From the NCBI RefSeq assembly GCF_014207185.1, contig NZ_JACHCP010000011.1, forward strand, positions 62,001-126,000: a stretch of DNA of 64,000 nucleotides, in the 5' to 3' direction. Origin of the DNA: Rhodanobacter sp. A1T4. GTDB taxonomy: Bacteria; Pseudomonadota; Gammaproteobacteria; Xanthomonadales; Rhodanobacteraceae. Made by a program: the position numbers and the translations under genes. Of the stretch, positions 36,093 through 46,885 are shown piece by piece. The notes beneath the pieces were generated by a model that searched no databases, was not told the DNA's origin, and saw only the letters and a list, made by a program, of their open reading frames with translations. How positions within the stretch are numbered: the first letter of the stretch is position 1; every line of letters begins with the position of its first letter.

Positions 36093-38485
36093 CAGTGGTT
36101 TGCCTTTGATGGCTCCCACTGCCAGTTCACAATTTCGGGAAGGTCGATTCCGTTTTCGCTGACATAGAGATGGTGTCGTTCGATATCGGCCCAATAGCGT
36201 TGTTGCGCGGCCTCGATATGTCCTTTCAGCCGTGGGACTCGTTCAACCGCGTCGAGCGCCAGCTGGAAGCGGTCCATGTGATTTTTCACCATCATGTCCA
36301 ACGCGGTCGTCGTTGTGCCCTCATCGCGATAACCACGAACATGGATGTTTTCGTGGTTGTCTCGGCGATAGGTCAATCGATGCACGATACCGGGATAACC
36401 ATGGAAGGCAAAAATGACCGGCTTGTCTTTGGTAAAAAGGCGGTCGAACTGGTCATCATCCAGCCCGTGGGGCTGATCGCTTGTGGGTTGAAGAATCAGT
36501 AGATCAACCACGTTGACTACGCGGATACGTAGATCAGGTTCGTAAGTGCGCAACAGCATTACCGCAGCGAGTACCTCGACCGTAGGGGCATCGCCAGCGC
36601 AGGCCATGACGAGCTCAGGATCTTCTGAGTCCGTGCTTGCCCAACGCCAGACGCCAGCGCCGGCCGCGCAATGCGCTGAAGCGTCCTCGATGTTCAACCA
36701 CTGCCAGTCGGGTTGCTTGCCCGCAACTATCACATTGATGAGGTGACGGCTGCGCAGGCAGTGGTCTGCAACGTAAAGAAGGCAGTTAGCATCCGGGGGA
36801 AGATAGATTCGGACCACAGCGGAGGTCTTGTTGGCGGCATGATCAATGAAGCCGGGATCCTGATGCGAAAAGCCATTGTGATCCTGATGCCAAACGTGGG
36901 ATGACAGCAAATAATTAAGCGATGCCAGATGCGGTCGCCACGGCATGGAACGCGTCACCTTCAACCATTTTGCGTGCTGGTTGAACATCGAGTCGATGAT
37001 ATGGATGAAGGCTTCATAGCAATTGAAAAGTCCATGTCGCCCCGTCAGCAGGTACCCTTCGAGCCAGCCTTGGCACTGGTGCTCACTCAGAACTTCCATG
37101 ACACGGCCTGTTGTTGCTAAATCCGTATCTGTTTCGACGGTTTCAGCCATCCATGTCTTTTGAGTCGCCTCATACACCGCGTCGAGCCGATTCGACGCGG
37201 TTTCGTCCGGACCGAATAGACGAAAGTTCGCTGTGGCCTCATTCAATCGCATCACGTCGCGCAGCCAGGTACCTAGGATCTTCGTCGCTTCGGCCTTCTG
37301 GTCCCCTGGATTTTCAACCGGCACGGCGTGGGACCGGAAGTCCGCCAGTACCAATGGCGTCATCAGATAGCCGCCGTTCGCATGAGGATTCATTCCCATG
37401 CGACGATGCCCCTTGGGCGCGAGCTCTTGAAGCTCTGCCGACAATCGACCATCTGCATCAAAAAGTGTTTTGGGTGAATAGCTACGCATCCACTTTTCCA
37501 ACGCTTTGAGATGCGATTTCTTCTCCAGATGTGCGATAGGAACTTGGTGTGATCGCCAACTGCCTTCTACGGGTAATCCATCGACACGCTTTGGACCGGT
37601 CCACCCTTTGGGGGAGCGCAAAATAATCAACGGCCAGAAGGGGCGTGTCGCGGGATCATCGGTATTTCTAGCGTCACGCTGAATATGTCGAATCTTCGTT
37701 ATTGCCTTGTCCAGGGCTTCGGCGAAGGCGTCGTGCATTTTCATCGGGTCGTCGCCTGCCACGACGATAGGTTCATAGCCATAGCCTTGGAAGAGCTGCA
37801 ATAACTCTGTTTCACTGATGCGAGCGAGCAAGGTGGGATTGGCGATTTTGTAACCGTTGAGATGAAGAATTGGAAGCACGGCTCCATCGCGCTTCGGGTT
37901 GAGAAATTTATTGGAATGCCAACTTGTGGCTAACGGACCTGTCTCCGCTTCGCCGTCGCCAACAACGCAAGCAACAATCAGATCGGGATTGTCGAACGCA
38001 GCGCCATACGCATGGGAGAGCGAATAACCAAGCTCGCCGCCTTCATGAATCGATCCAGGAGTGTCGGGGGCGGCATGGCTCGGAATACCGTAAGGCCAGG
38101 AAAATTGGCGAAACAACTGCCTCATCCCCGCCGCGTTGCGTTCGACTCGCGGATAAATTTCACTGTATGAGCCTTCCAGATAAGTGTGCGCTACTAAACC
38201 TGGGCCGCCATGCCCCGGGCCAGCAATGAAAACCACGTTTAAATCGAACTGGCAGATGGCGCGATTCAAATGGGTGTAAATGAAATTCAGGCCGACTGTC
38301 GTGCCCCAGTGCCCCAGCAATCGCGGCTTGATGTGCTCAAGCGTCAGCGGCTTCGCCAGTAGGGGATTGTCCTTAAGATAGATCTGGCCAACGGTCAGAT
38401 AGTTGGCAGCGCACCAGTACCGGTGCATACGAGTTCGTAGAGACGAATTTATCGCTTTCATCGTTGAGTTCCGTTGCGAGCTCAT
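36092..38485 (-). CDS. xfp: Phosphoketolase (xylulose-5-phosphate/fructose-6-phosphate)
   Basis: 797 residues, normal for the family. Thiamine-diphosphate enzyme: [51 protein letters not shown] and the ThDP motif [20 protein letters not shown]. Splits xylulose-5-P or fructose-6-P to acetyl phosphate plus an aldose phosphate. ATG 38461 (MKAINSS) is an alternative start; neither has a strong ribosome site. Directly coupled to ackA downstream. Confidence 0.95.
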   Translation of the reverse strand: MSSQRNSTMKAINSSLRTRMHRYWCAANYLTVGQIYLKDNPLLAKPLTLEHIKPRLLGHWGTTVGLNFIYTHLNRAICQFDLNVVFIAGPGHGGPGLVAHTYLEGSYSEIYPRVERNAAGMRQLFRQFSWPYGIPSHAAPDTPGSIHEGGELGYSLSHAYGAAFDNPDLIVACVVGDGEAETGPLATSWHSNKFLNPKRDGAVLPILHLNGYKIANPTLLARISETELLQLFQGYGYEPIVVAGDDPMKMHDAFAEALDKAITKIRHIQRDARNTDDPATRPFWPLIILRSPKGWTGPKRVDGLPVEGSWRSHQVPIAHLEKKSHLKALEKWMRSYSPKTLFDADGRLSAELQELAPKGHRRMGMNPHANGGYLMTPLVLADFRSHAVPVENPGDQKAEATKILGTWLRDVMRLNEATANFRLFGPDETASNRLDAVYEATQKTWMAETVETDTDLATTGRVMEVLSEHQCQGWLEGYLLTGRHGLFNCYEAFIHIIDSMFNQHAKWLKVTRSMPWRPHLASLNYLLSSHVWHQDHNGFSHQDPGFIDHAANKTSAVVRIYLPPDANCLLYVADHCLRSRHLINVIVAGKQPDWQWLNIEDASAHCAAGAGVWRWASTDSEDPELVMACAGDAPTVEVLAAVMLLRTYEPDLRIRVVNVVDLLILQPTSDQPHGLDDDQFDRLFTKDKPVIFAFHGYPGIVHRLTYRRDNHENIHVRGYRDEGTTTTALDMMVKNHMDRFQLALDAVERVPRLKGHIEAAQQRYWADIERHHLYVSENGIDLPEIVNWQWEPSKANH

Positions 38486-38554
38486 TGAAGGAGAGCTGTT
38501 GCTTTAACACCCTGTCACTGCCTGTTTGTTTAATCCATTGACACCGATCGCTCG

Positions 38555-38695
38555 TCAACTGTTAAGAAGCTTTTTCAGCGAGCTCATGTCGATGGCGTAG
38601 CGAAAGTGAACGTCGCTATCGATCACCTTTTGGTAAGCATCGTTGTCTTCTTTAGTCACCAGGACATTTGACTTGAATAGCCTTGGTGCGGACAT
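38555..38695 (-). pseudogene. 3' remnant of an NAD(P)-dependent alcohol dehydrogenase
   Basis: 46 codons reading KEDNDAYQKVIDSDVHFRYA then IDMSSLKKLLNS, the usual C-terminal end of zinc-type alcohol dehydrogenases (INEAYERM...RYRFVIDMASL). No 5' part is present. Fragment of a lost gene. Confidence 0.6.
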
Positions 38696-38888
38696 CGCCT
38701 ACATCATTGAGTAGCGCGCATGAAGGGGATGTCGCATGGGAGCGAGCGCGGCGTGAACGTGTACATGATCAGACGAAGCGATAACGACAATTAGGAAGTC
38801 CACTAAGAGCCCAAACTTTGGAATCGATGACGCTTAATTTCGGCGTGTTATCGCGCTGGCGATTTAAGTTAGCGAATCGTTCCTACGA

Positions 38889-40436
38889 TTAGCCGCCCGG
38901 GCCACCGGAATTGAACGGTGGCTTGGCAAACCAGATTACAATCATCGCGACACCGAAGATCAACCCAAACACCCAGAAAACATCATTGACGGCTAGAGTG
39001 GCGGCCTGCATGTTGACCACTTGATTCATGGCAGCGGCGGCGGTTTGACCCTGCAGCCCGAGCGGCTTGAGCTTATCCAAGTATTCCATCGTCGTTCGAC
39101 TGCCAGCGTCGATGTTCGCTGTCAGGATTGAGTGGTGATACGTGCTGCGCTGGGTATACATCGTGGTGCTGACAGCAGTGGCAACGCTGCTGGCGATTGT
39201 GCGGAAAAAATTTGCCATGCCCGAGGCACTCGCAACTTCGCTATCGGGCAAGCCAGAGAGAATGATTTGATTGACTGGTACAAAAAACAGCGCGATGCCT
39301 GCGCCCATGACCAGTCGAGGCATTGCCAGATGCCAATAAGAGGCGTTCGTGTCGAAGCCCGCCATCCAGAACGAACATGCACAGAAGATCGCAAAGCCGA
39401 CTGAATTGAGTATTCGCAGATCAACTTTGTTCTGGAAAACGCCAACTAGCGGTGACAGAAAGATGGCCAGAAGACCAACCGGGGCCACGGCAAAACCTGC
39501 CCAAGTCGCTGTGTAATTCATGACCTCTTGGACCCAGGTCGGCAACACGACGGTACCCCCAAAAAAGGCGAACATGCCTAATGACAGACAAGTCACGCCC
39601 ACAGTGAAGTTACGTTGTTTGAATAATTTGAGATTGATCACGGGATTGTCATGCATCAATTCCCACGCAATCAGAAACGTCAAACAAACCGCCGCGACGA
39701 TGCCAAGCGTCAATATCATGTTTGACGAAAACCAGTCGTAATCGTTGCCGTTGTCGAGCATGAATTGAAGGCACCCGATGCCGACGGCGAGCAGAAAGAG
39801 TCCCAACCCATCGATAGGGATGCGGGATGTCTTGCTTTCCCGACCACGTAATAAGAAAAATGTAACTGTGACGGCAAATAGGCCTACGGGAACGTTGATA
39901 AAAAAGATCCACGACCAACTGTAGTTGTCCGTAATCCATCCGCCGAGAATGGGCCCGAAGACGGGTGCGACCACGACAGTCATCGCCCACAGTGCCATGG
40001 CTATCGAACGTCTGGCGACCGGATAGTTGTTCAGCAAAAGCGTTTGTGAAAGCGGAACCATGGGACCGGAAACGGCGCCCTGCAAAAGGCGAAACACTAT
40101 CAGCATGGGCATGCTCACGGACAAGCCGCACATGATCGAAAAGACCGCAAAAAGTAAAATGGAAATACAGAACGTCCGCACCTCGCCAAATCGTTTCGCT
40201 ATCCATCCCGTCAACGGCTGCATGACAGCACTGGCCATGGAGTAGGCGCTGATGGCAATCGTACCCTCGGTACGACTTACGCCAAGGTTTCCGGAAATCG
40301 TGTACACAGACACATTGACGATAGAGATGTCCAGCACCTCCATGAAGGTAGCCAGCGCGACCGCCGCGGTTAGTAAAACAAGCGCACCTCCGGCCAGAGG
40401 CTTTGCGTTGCTTGTTTGAGAGGATGGCTTGGCCAC
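38889..40436 (-). CDS. DHA2-family multidrug efflux transporter (EmrB-like)
   Basis: 515 residues, about 14 membrane segments. ALATFMEVLDISIVNVSVYT at the N-terminus and GPILGGWITDNYSWSWIFFI, the conserved DHA2 motif after segment 5, are both clear. Inner-membrane proton-driven drug exporter. Three bases separate it from the membrane-fusion gene, and together with the outer-membrane factor they form one operon transcribed from 43411 down. Substrates unknown; EmrAB-TolC pumps export hydrophobic uncouplers and antibiotics. Confidence 0.93.
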   Translation of the reverse strand: MAKPSSQTSNAKPLAGGALVLLTAAVALATFMEVLDISIVNVSVYTISGNLGVSRTEGTIAISAYSMASAVMQPLTGWIAKRFGEVRTFCISILLFAVFSIMCGLSVSMPMLIVFRLLQGAVSGPMVPLSQTLLLNNYPVARRSIAMALWAMTVVVAPVFGPILGGWITDNYSWSWIFFINVPVGLFAVTVTFFLLRGRESKTSRIPIDGLGLFLLAVGIGCLQFMLDNGNDYDWFSSNMILTLGIVAAVCLTFLIAWELMHDNPVINLKLFKQRNFTVGVTCLSLGMFAFFGGTVVLPTWVQEVMNYTATWAGFAVAPVGLLAIFLSPLVGVFQNKVDLRILNSVGFAIFCACSFWMAGFDTNASYWHLAMPRLVMGAGIALFFVPVNQIILSGLPDSEVASASGMANFFRTIASSVATAVSTTMYTQRSTYHHSILTANIDAGSRTTMEYLDKLKPLGLQGQTAAAAMNQVVNMQAATLAVNDVFWVFGLIFGVAMIVIWFAKPPFNSGGPGG

Positions 40437-40439
40437 GGT

Positions 40440-41897
40440 TCAGCGATTACGGTCGGAACGATCTGCTGCGGTGCTGGACGGCGGTGTCGGAATCATGTTT
40501 GCCCGAATGATGGCTTCGGCGTGGGAGTCGGCATTCTTTACCTCACGCTCGTATACGTCCGTGCTGGCAAGCGGTTTTTCACGGGTTTGAGTAACCAGTA
40601 CGCTGCCATCTCGGTCATGGGTATCGACATTCACGTCGGCGGATAAGCCGATCCGCAACGGATGGCGTCTAAGATCATCTGGATTCAGCGCAATTCGCAC
40701 GGGCAATCGCTGTACCACTTTGATCCAGTTACCCGTCGCGTTTTCGGCGGGCAGCAACGAAAACGCGCTACCCGTGCCAGCGTTTAACCCCACCACCTTG
40801 CCGTGGTAGGTCATGTCCGAATAGATATCCGTGGTGATCTTTACTGGCTGGCCGATGCGGATATGTTCAAGTTGGGTCTCCTTGAAATTGGCGTCTACCC
40901 AAAGATCGGAAAGCGGGACGATCGTCAGAAGATCTTGCCCAGCCTGCACACGCTGACCCACTTGCACTTGGCGACGTGCCGCATAACCGTCGATGGGTGA
41001 CACGATGGCGTTACGACCGCTGTTGATCCAGGCGTTGCGGAATGATGATCGTGCTTGAACAACCGCAGGTACATCACGGACTTCGACGCCGTCGACCTGC
41101 GCATGCGCACCGGCCGCCTGGCTCTGTGCCTGCTGCAGGGCCGCGAGAGCGGCTTCGGTCTGCTTGCGACTGTTGTCAACGTCTTCTTTGGCCACGGCGT
41201 GCAGATCGAGGAGAGGATGTCGCCGCGCGTAGTCGTCGCGCTGGTTCTGGTATTGCGCTCGGCGCTGAGCGACGGCGGCATCGGCCTCTTTGGCCTTTTG
41301 AATGTTTGTCTCGGCTTCCCGAACGGCCTGCGCAAGCTGACCTTGCGCATTCATCAAAGCCACCTCGGCATCGGCCGGATCGAGCCGAACAAGCACCTGA
41401 CCGGCGTGCACGCGATCGGTCTCCTCAGCCGTGAATTCCACGACGGTACCGGCGACGCGCGAAGAGATCGTCACCATGTCGCCTTTGACGTAGGAATCGT
41501 CGGTCGTTTCACGCTGACTGAAAACGAAGATATAGAGCAGCAGCCATGTCAGCGCGGCCAGCACGAAAACTGCCGCAATGATCGACATCACCAAGATCTT
41601 CTTTTTCTTCTCCTTGCGCTTTTCTTCCGGGCTTTTTTTCTTGTCGCCGTCACCATCTTTATTTTTGTCGTCGTCCTTCTTGTCGTCGGCTTCCTTACCG
41701 TCTCCCACATCGTTCTCGTTCGAATCGCCTTTGGCCGGATCGTCTTCTGGCTGCTGGGCGTCAGTTTCACCGTGGCCATCAGAACCCGGCGCTGCGTCGC
41801 CGTATTTGTGCAAATACTTGAAGCGATATCGATATTGCTGCGGCGGCGCGTCGCTGTCAGGTCCGCCCTTTGTGTCGTCGTCGTCGGCCATTGTCAT
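40440..41897 (-). CDS. HlyD/EmrA-type membrane-fusion protein with a long acidic/basic tail
   Basis: 485 residues. A cytoplasmic N-terminal tail of ~98 residues is almost entirely Asp, Glu, Lys, Gly (ADDKKDDDKNKDGDGDKKKS), far longer than usual. One membrane segment is at ~101-126. The periplasmic part is the HlyD layout: TTDDSYVKGDMVTISSRVAG, coiled-coil region and lipoyl/beta barrel ending in WVDANFKETQLEHI. Overlaps the outer-membrane factor gene by four bases. Works with the EmrB-like transporter. Confidence 0.92.
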   Translation of the reverse strand: MTMADDDDTKGGPDSDAPPQQYRYRFKYLHKYGDAAPGSDGHGETDAQQPEDDPAKGDSNENDVGDGKEADDKKDDDKNKDGDGDKKKSPEEKRKEKKKKILVMSIIAAVFVLAALTWLLLYIFVFSQRETTDDSYVKGDMVTISSRVAGTVVEFTAEETDRVHAGQVLVRLDPADAEVALMNAQGQLAQAVREAETNIQKAKEADAAVAQRRAQYQNQRDDYARRHPLLDLHAVAKEDVDNSRKQTEAALAALQQAQSQAAGAHAQVDGVEVRDVPAVVQARSSFRNAWINSGRNAIVSPIDGYAARRQVQVGQRVQAGQDLLTIVPLSDLWVDANFKETQLEHIRIGQPVKITTDIYSDMTYHGKVVGLNAGTGSAFSLLPAENATGNWIKVVQRLPVRIALNPDDLRRHPLRIGLSADVNVDTHDRDGSVLVTQTREKPLASTDVYEREVKNADSHAEAIIRANMIPTPPSSTAADRSDRNR

Positions 41898-43411
41898 CGT
41901 GAATTGTCCTTCGCGACAGCAGTTACGGGAGGCACATAGTCGGCGCGATAGCCGCCGCCCAAGGCATGAATCAGGGAGAGATCAGTCGCCAGCTGTTGAC
42001 CTTGCAGCTGAAGTTGCGCGTCGATTTTCTGGTCTCGTTGCATTTGTGCGTTCAGATAGGTGCGATCATCTTCAATGCCTTCTTTGCGCCGCTGGCCGGT
42101 ACGACGAAGTTGTGATGAGCTGTCTAGCAATTCACGATCTTGTTGGACGCGCTCCGCGTCGAGTTGCTGGAGCGTGAGAATTTGCTGGGCTACGTCGTGC
42201 GCGGCTTGCACAACGGCTCGGTTGTAGTTGGCCACCGCGGTATCGAGTTGCACCTGACTCGTTTCAAATTCGGCTTTCAATCGGCCACCCGAAAAGATGG
42301 GCAATGAGATAGACGGCCCGATGCTGCCCAATGTCAAATCGGTTCGCGTGCCCGAACCCAAGTTGGGATAGGCTCGCAGATAGCCTCCCAGACCCATCAG
42401 GCTGACATCGGGATAATAGGCAGCACGAGCTTCGTCGATGCCGTGCGCAGCGGCTTCGATTTGCCATCGCGCCGAAACAATGTCCGGACGTCGCGCAATG
42501 AGTCCGAGCCGCGCACCGCCCGGCAGTTGGCTGCTTACTGCAGGTAAGGGCAGGGCGCGAAGATGGCCTATTTCCTGAGGCGAAACGCCTGCAATGGCGG
42601 CCATCTGAGCAATGTCGAGTTCGCTCGACCCGGAAAGCATCGCAACATTGCCCCTTTGTTGTGCGAGTTGAGAATCCGCCGTGTCGAGCAGTTGCGGATC
42701 GTCTAGGCCGGCGTGTACACGCGCTTCTACCAGTGTTCTATAGGTAGTTGCCGATCTTTCCGATTCGCCCGCGACCGCAAGTCTTGCCTGCGTCGCCTGC
42801 CAATTGAAGTAAGTGGAGACCAGGTTGTACTGCAAGGAATTTTCCGCCGTGGCTCGATCTGCTCTAGCGGCATTGGCCTGACCTACCGCTGCAGCGACTG
42901 CGGCCTTTTGCTTGCCCCAAAGGTCCAGATCCCAGGTTAGCAATGCGGCGGCAACGCCCGTGTTGCTATAGCTGCTGCCGGGCTTCAGTTGAATGCCTTG
43001 GTTCGTCCCTGATCCGCCTGGGCTTGGAACCTGTCCTTGCAAACCGGCGTCACTATATCCATGAGCCGCGTCAACATATCCTTTTGCTTGCGGATTTAGC
43101 TGGGCTCTCTGTACGTCAATGGCGCGTTCGGCGCTTCGATAACGTGCTTCAGCCACCTCAAGATCGGGCGCTCCTCTCATGGCCAGATCGACTAACCGGT
43201 CCAGTTGGTGGTCGTTGTATATTTTCCACCAAGAGGACTGGGGCCAACCTCGCAGACCGGTGGGCAGACCAGCCAGAGGAACCTCGTCGCGTGGCGTGAA
43301 GGCCGCTGGCCTCACCGCAGGCGCGCATCCCGTCACGAGAAATACTGTTGCTGCTATAAACGCTCCAAAACTTCTCAAGCGATTTACAGATACCTCGAGA
43401 GAGCGGGCCAT
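41894..43411 (-). CDS. Outer-membrane efflux lipoprotein (NodT/TolC family)
   Basis: 505 residues. Lipobox LVTGC gives a lipidated Cys29. The body follows the outer-membrane factor fold: W-x-x-Y-x-D-x-x-L (WKIYNDHQLDRLVDLA), GWP, and the repeated Ala-rich TolC helices, with LGLIARRPDIVSARWQIEAA in the second repeat, a hallmark of the NodT family. First gene of the efflux operon; provides the outer exit duct. Confidence 0.93.
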   Translation of the reverse strand: MARSLEVSVNRLRSFGAFIAATVFLVTGCAPAVRPAAFTPRDEVPLAGLPTGLRGWPQSSWWKIYNDHQLDRLVDLAMRGAPDLEVAEARYRSAERAIDVQRAQLNPQAKGYVDAAHGYSDAGLQGQVPSPGGSGTNQGIQLKPGSSYSNTGVAAALLTWDLDLWGKQKAAVAAAVGQANAARADRATAENSLQYNLVSTYFNWQATQARLAVAGESERSATTYRTLVEARVHAGLDDPQLLDTADSQLAQQRGNVAMLSGSSELDIAQMAAIAGVSPQEIGHLRALPLPAVSSQLPGGARLGLIARRPDIVSARWQIEAAAHGIDEARAAYYPDVSLMGLGGYLRAYPNLGSGTRTDLTLGSIGPSISLPIFSGGRLKAEFETSQVQLDTAVANYNRAVVQAAHDVAQQILTLQQLDAERVQQDRELLDSSSQLRRTGQRRKEGIEDDRTYLNAQMQRDQKIDAQLQLQGQQLATDLSLIHALGGGYRADYVPPVTAVAKDNSR

Positions 43412-43741
43412 TTAAATTCCGGCATGAGAGCGGGGGATTCGATGGCGCCGCAGTAGCAGGCCGAAGTGCGAAACTAAATCGAAAAATGTCGGCAAAGCGT
43501 GATGGCAGCCTGCGCTGCGGTGGCCTCATCGAGATAGACGTCATCAAATAGATTGGAATCAACGTCTGAAAAAGCATTCGCCGAATCCGAATCCGAATCA
43601 GCGAGGCCCAAACAAACTCTATAAACAACTTGTTGTATTCGCACGATCTTCGCGGCAAAGGGTGTGTAGTGCCGTAACATCGATGTGGTAGCTACCAAAT
43701 TCACTATCGAATAAACCGCGCAGTCAATCCCTAAGGACTTC
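43412..43741. other. Divergent intergenic region
   Basis: Lies between the efflux operon and the large kinase. A short triple repeat of CCGAAT is near 43580. A minus-strand open frame (43474-43776) runs across the kinase start and is not supported. AAGGACTTC just before ATG 43742 is the kinase ribosome site. Confidence 0.5.
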
Positions 43742-46700
43742 ATGTCTATATCGACCCCATCGATCAGTTCCGCCACCGTGGTCGTTGGAATTGGTGCCTC
43801 TGCCGGTGGCGTCGAGGCATTGAGTGGCTTTTTCGATCACGGGCGTTTTGATGCGGCGCTACTCGATGTCAATGTTGCCTTCGTAATCGCCATGCATCTT
43901 TCCGCGCACCGTGAAAGCCAACTGCCAGAGATCCTTTCACGACGAACGACGCTGCGTGTTCTGCGCGCCGAACAGGATATGCCGATTGAAACGGGCACGA
44001 TCTACGTCATAACCCCAGGGCAGGTGCTTTCGGTCAAGGACAAAAAGTTGCAGCTTTCACCGATCAATGTCATTGAGCGGCTCCCTTCAGCAGTGGATCG
44101 ATTGTTCAATTCGTTGGCGGAAGACTATGCGGAAAACGCCATCGGCGTGGTGTTATCGGGCACCGGGGCCGATGGTGCGCTGGGACTGAAAGCGATCAAG
44201 GAGCGAGGCGGTTTGACGATTGCGCAGGGCGAGGATGGGTCAGTGCCGATGTTTTCCGGTATGCCGCGAAGCGCAATGGCAACAGGAGTCGTCGATCTAC
44301 AACTGCCGGTGGAAGATATCGCGACACGGCTGTCGAGCTTGATCGCTTCGATGGAAAACGCATCGGGAAGCGGACTGACTAAGTCGGACGCGCTGAACGA
44401 TGGTATTCGTCAGGAAATATGCGCGTTGCTGCAGATACAGGTCGGTCACGATTTCAGTGGTTACAAATCAAATACGTTTTTCCGTCGTGTGCAGCGTCGT
44501 ATGCAGGTGCTACAGATCGAGTCGCTGGACAGCTATCTTGATTGCCTGAAGCACACGCCGACGGAGGTGACACTGTTATTCCACGACCTGTTGATCAGCG
44601 TGACCAGTTTCTTTCGTGACTCTGCGGCGTTCGCCATGCTCGAACAGCAGATTGTTCCACTGCTTTTCGAAGGCAAGAGTGAAAACGACGAAGTACGGGT
44701 CTGGGTGCCAGGCTGTGCCACCGGTGAAGAGGCCTACTCGCTTGGCATGCTGTTGCTGGAACATGCCCAGCGCTTAGGGCGCAAGTCGCCAGACATTCGC
44801 GTGTTTGCTTCGGATATTGACGGGCGGGCGCTTGCCATCGCACGCAAGGGCCGCTACCCGTCGGTATTGCTAGAGGGTGTCACCGCAGAGCGTCGTGGAA
44901 ACTTCTTCGTCGAGGATCGCCGCTACTTTACGGTTCAGAAGTCGTTGCGCGAGATAGTCACTTTTTCTGATCACAACGCACTGCGTGACCCGCCGTTTTC
45001 GCGCATTGACCTAGTCTCTTGTCGCAACCTGCTTATATATCTCGCCGCTGAATTTCAGGATCGCATCCTGCCGATTCTGCATTATGCCTTGCGGCCCGAG
45101 GGATTTTTATTCGTCGGCGTGGCTGAAGGCGCAACCCGGCACAGCACTTTGTTTACGCCGATCAGTCGCGAGCACCGCGTTTTTCGCCGGTTGCCTAGCG
45201 CAACGCCGCATGCGCCGGCGCCATTGTTGGCGAAGGGCTTGGGTCCCACAATTCCTCGACATTTCGAAACAGGCTGGAATGACATGTCGAGTAAGTCGCT
45301 GCGTACGCAAATCGAGGCGCGCATTCTGACGGCACATGCACCGCCGTATGTGCTGGTCAACGGACAAGGGGACGCACTGTTCTATTCCGGACGTACCGGC
45401 AACTTTCTCGAGTTTGCACCTGGTGCGCCGAGCAAGAATCTGTTGAACAATGCGCGCAAAGAGCTTCGGCTGCTGCTTCGACGTGGTCTACACGAAGCGG
45501 TGGAAACCCAATTACTGGTCCATCTGCCGGAAGCTGCGGTGCATTCCGATGAGGGCCAGCGCCGTATTCAGATAAGTATTGAACCGTTTGATCAGGACAA
45601 TGCGCCTCTATACCTAGTGCTATTCCATGATCATGGCGCGGTTACCACTCCGCCTGATCTGCCATTCCGTGGCGACTCGCAGAACACCGAACAGCTACAG
45701 CACGAACTACACGACGCGCGCGAACAACTGCAGTCGACCTACGAGGAGTTCGAAACGGCGATCGAAGAACTACGCGTATCCAACGAAGAGTTGATGTCGG
45801 TCAACGAGGAACTGCAGTCGTCGAACGAAGAGTTAGAAACCTCGAAGGAAGAACTGCAGTCTGTGAACGAGGAAATGCAGACCATCAACACCGAGATGTC
45901 CCATCACGTAGCGGCGCTGGACCAATCTAATGCCGATCTGCGCGGTTTGCTGGAGAGCACGCGCATTGCTACTGTTTTTTTAGATAAGGATTTAGCGATT
46001 CGCAGCTTCACTCCGGCGGCGACCGAAATATTTACGCTTATTCCCACGGATCGCGGTCGGCTGATTACGGATCTGTCACATCAGCTGAGCGACGTCAACA
46101 TGCTGGAGAGCCTTCAAACTGCATTGATGAAAGGAAAACCCGCCGAAATATCCGTCAGTCGCAAGGACAGTCAAAGGCATTATCTGATGTCGCTGCTTCC
46201 TTATGGCGCAGCTGATGAGCGTGGCGGAGTGGTAATGACGTTTGTCGACATCACTCCGCTTGCCGAGGCCGACGCGCGTCACAAGACGATGATTGGCGAG
46301 CTTAATCATCGCGTGCGCAACATGCTGGCCGTGGTGAGTGCTATGGCGACCCAGACATTGCAATCGGCCAACACAGACGGATCGCTCGACCATTTTCTCG
46401 ATCGATTGCATTCGATGGCGCGCACGTACAAGTTGCTCACCGAAACCGATTGGTCTTACATGTCGCTCAGCGAGCTATTTCGCGAGGAACTCAGTGTAAT
46501 CGGCAGTCCGAACCGTTATGTGCTGACTGGGCCACCGGTGAAACTTCTACCTCGCGAGGCGCTGGCGCTGGGTATGGTGGTACACGAGTTGGCGACCAAT
46601 GCACTGAAGCACGGTGCGCTCTCCAACGATGAAGGCATGGTCGCGGTGAGCTGGAAACTTATGGAATCGCCGAATGCAGCCATCGCCGTTCGCTGGCAGG

Positions 46701-46885
46701 AAAAGGGTGGACCTACGGTGGTACCGGCCACGCGGCGCGGATTCGGTTCGATCCTCATTGAACGCCAGCTTGCCTATGAACTCGACGGCAAAAGCGTGTT
46801 GGACTTCACCCCGGACGGTCTGATAGTTTCGCTAGACATCCCCCGTCTGGCCCAAGCTGCTTTGAATAAAGGTAGCACCCCGTGA
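43742..46885 (+). CDS. CheB-CheR-PAS-HWE histidine kinase fusion
   Basis: 1047 residues. CheB methylesterase domain ~10-205 with Ser20 (GASAGG), His52 (MHLSAH) and Asp144 (GTGADGALG). CheR methyltransferase ~225-490 with VWVPGCATGEEAYSL. A coiled coil of repeated NEEL units (~680-720) and a PAS domain follow. The C-terminal kinase is HWE/HisKA_2 type with His856 in ELNHRVRNML. Several proteobacteria use such CheB/CheR-PAS kinases in stress or chemosensory signalling. The downstream receivers are the likely targets. Confidence 0.95.
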   Translation: MSISTPSISSATVVVGIGASAGGVEALSGFFDHGRFDAALLDVNVAFVIAMHLSAHRESQLPEILSRRTTLRVLRAEQDMPIETGTIYVITPGQVLSVKDKKLQLSPINVIERLPSAVDRLFNSLAEDYAENAIGVVLSGTGADGALGLKAIKERGGLTIAQGEDGSVPMFSGMPRSAMATGVVDLQLPVEDIATRLSSLIASMENASGSGLTKSDALNDGIRQEICALLQIQVGHDFSGYKSNTFFRRVQRRMQVLQIESLDSYLDCLKHTPTEVTLLFHDLLISVTSFFRDSAAFAMLEQQIVPLLFEGKSENDEVRVWVPGCATGEEAYSLGMLLLEHAQRLGRKSPDIRVFASDIDGRALAIARKGRYPSVLLEGVTAERRGNFFVEDRRYFTVQKSLREIVTFSDHNALRDPPFSRIDLVSCRNLLIYLAAEFQDRILPILHYALRPEGFLFVGVAEGATRHSTLFTPISREHRVFRRLPSATPHAPAPLLAKGLGPTIPRHFETGWNDMSSKSLRTQIEARILTAHAPPYVLVNGQGDALFYSGRTGNFLEFAPGAPSKNLLNNARKELRLLLRRGLHEAVETQLLVHLPEAAVHSDEGQRRIQISIEPFDQDNAPLYLVLFHDHGAVTTPPDLPFRGDSQNTEQLQHELHDAREQLQSTYEEFETAIEELRVSNEELMSVNEELQSSNEELETSKEELQSVNEEMQTINTEMSHHVAALDQSNADLRGLLESTRIATVFLDKDLAIRSFTPAATEIFTLIPTDRGRLITDLSHQLSDVNMLESLQTALMKGKPAEISVSRKDSQRHYLMSLLPYGAADERGGVVMTFVDITPLAEADARHKTMIGELNHRVRNMLAVVSAMATQTLQSANTDGSLDHFLDRLHSMARTYKLLTETDWSYMSLSELFREELSVIGSPNRYVLTGPPVKLLPREALALGMVVHELATNALKHGALSNDEGMVAVSWKLMESPNAAIAVRWQEKGGPTVVPATRRGFGSILIERQLAYELDGKSVLDFTPDGLIVSLDIPRLAQAALNKGSTP

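Noticed and set aside
41055..41939. 294-codon plus-strand frame in the efflux operon
   Set aside because: Antisense to the HlyD/EmrA-type gene; its hydrophobic part mirrors the Lys-rich tail.
43575..43605. Possible short tandem repeat (CRISPR-like)
   Set aside because: Only three six-base units; no spacers.
43474..43776. 100-codon minus-strand frame before the large kinase
   Set aside because: Overlaps the kinase start, no ribosome site and no known family; might be real but not supported.
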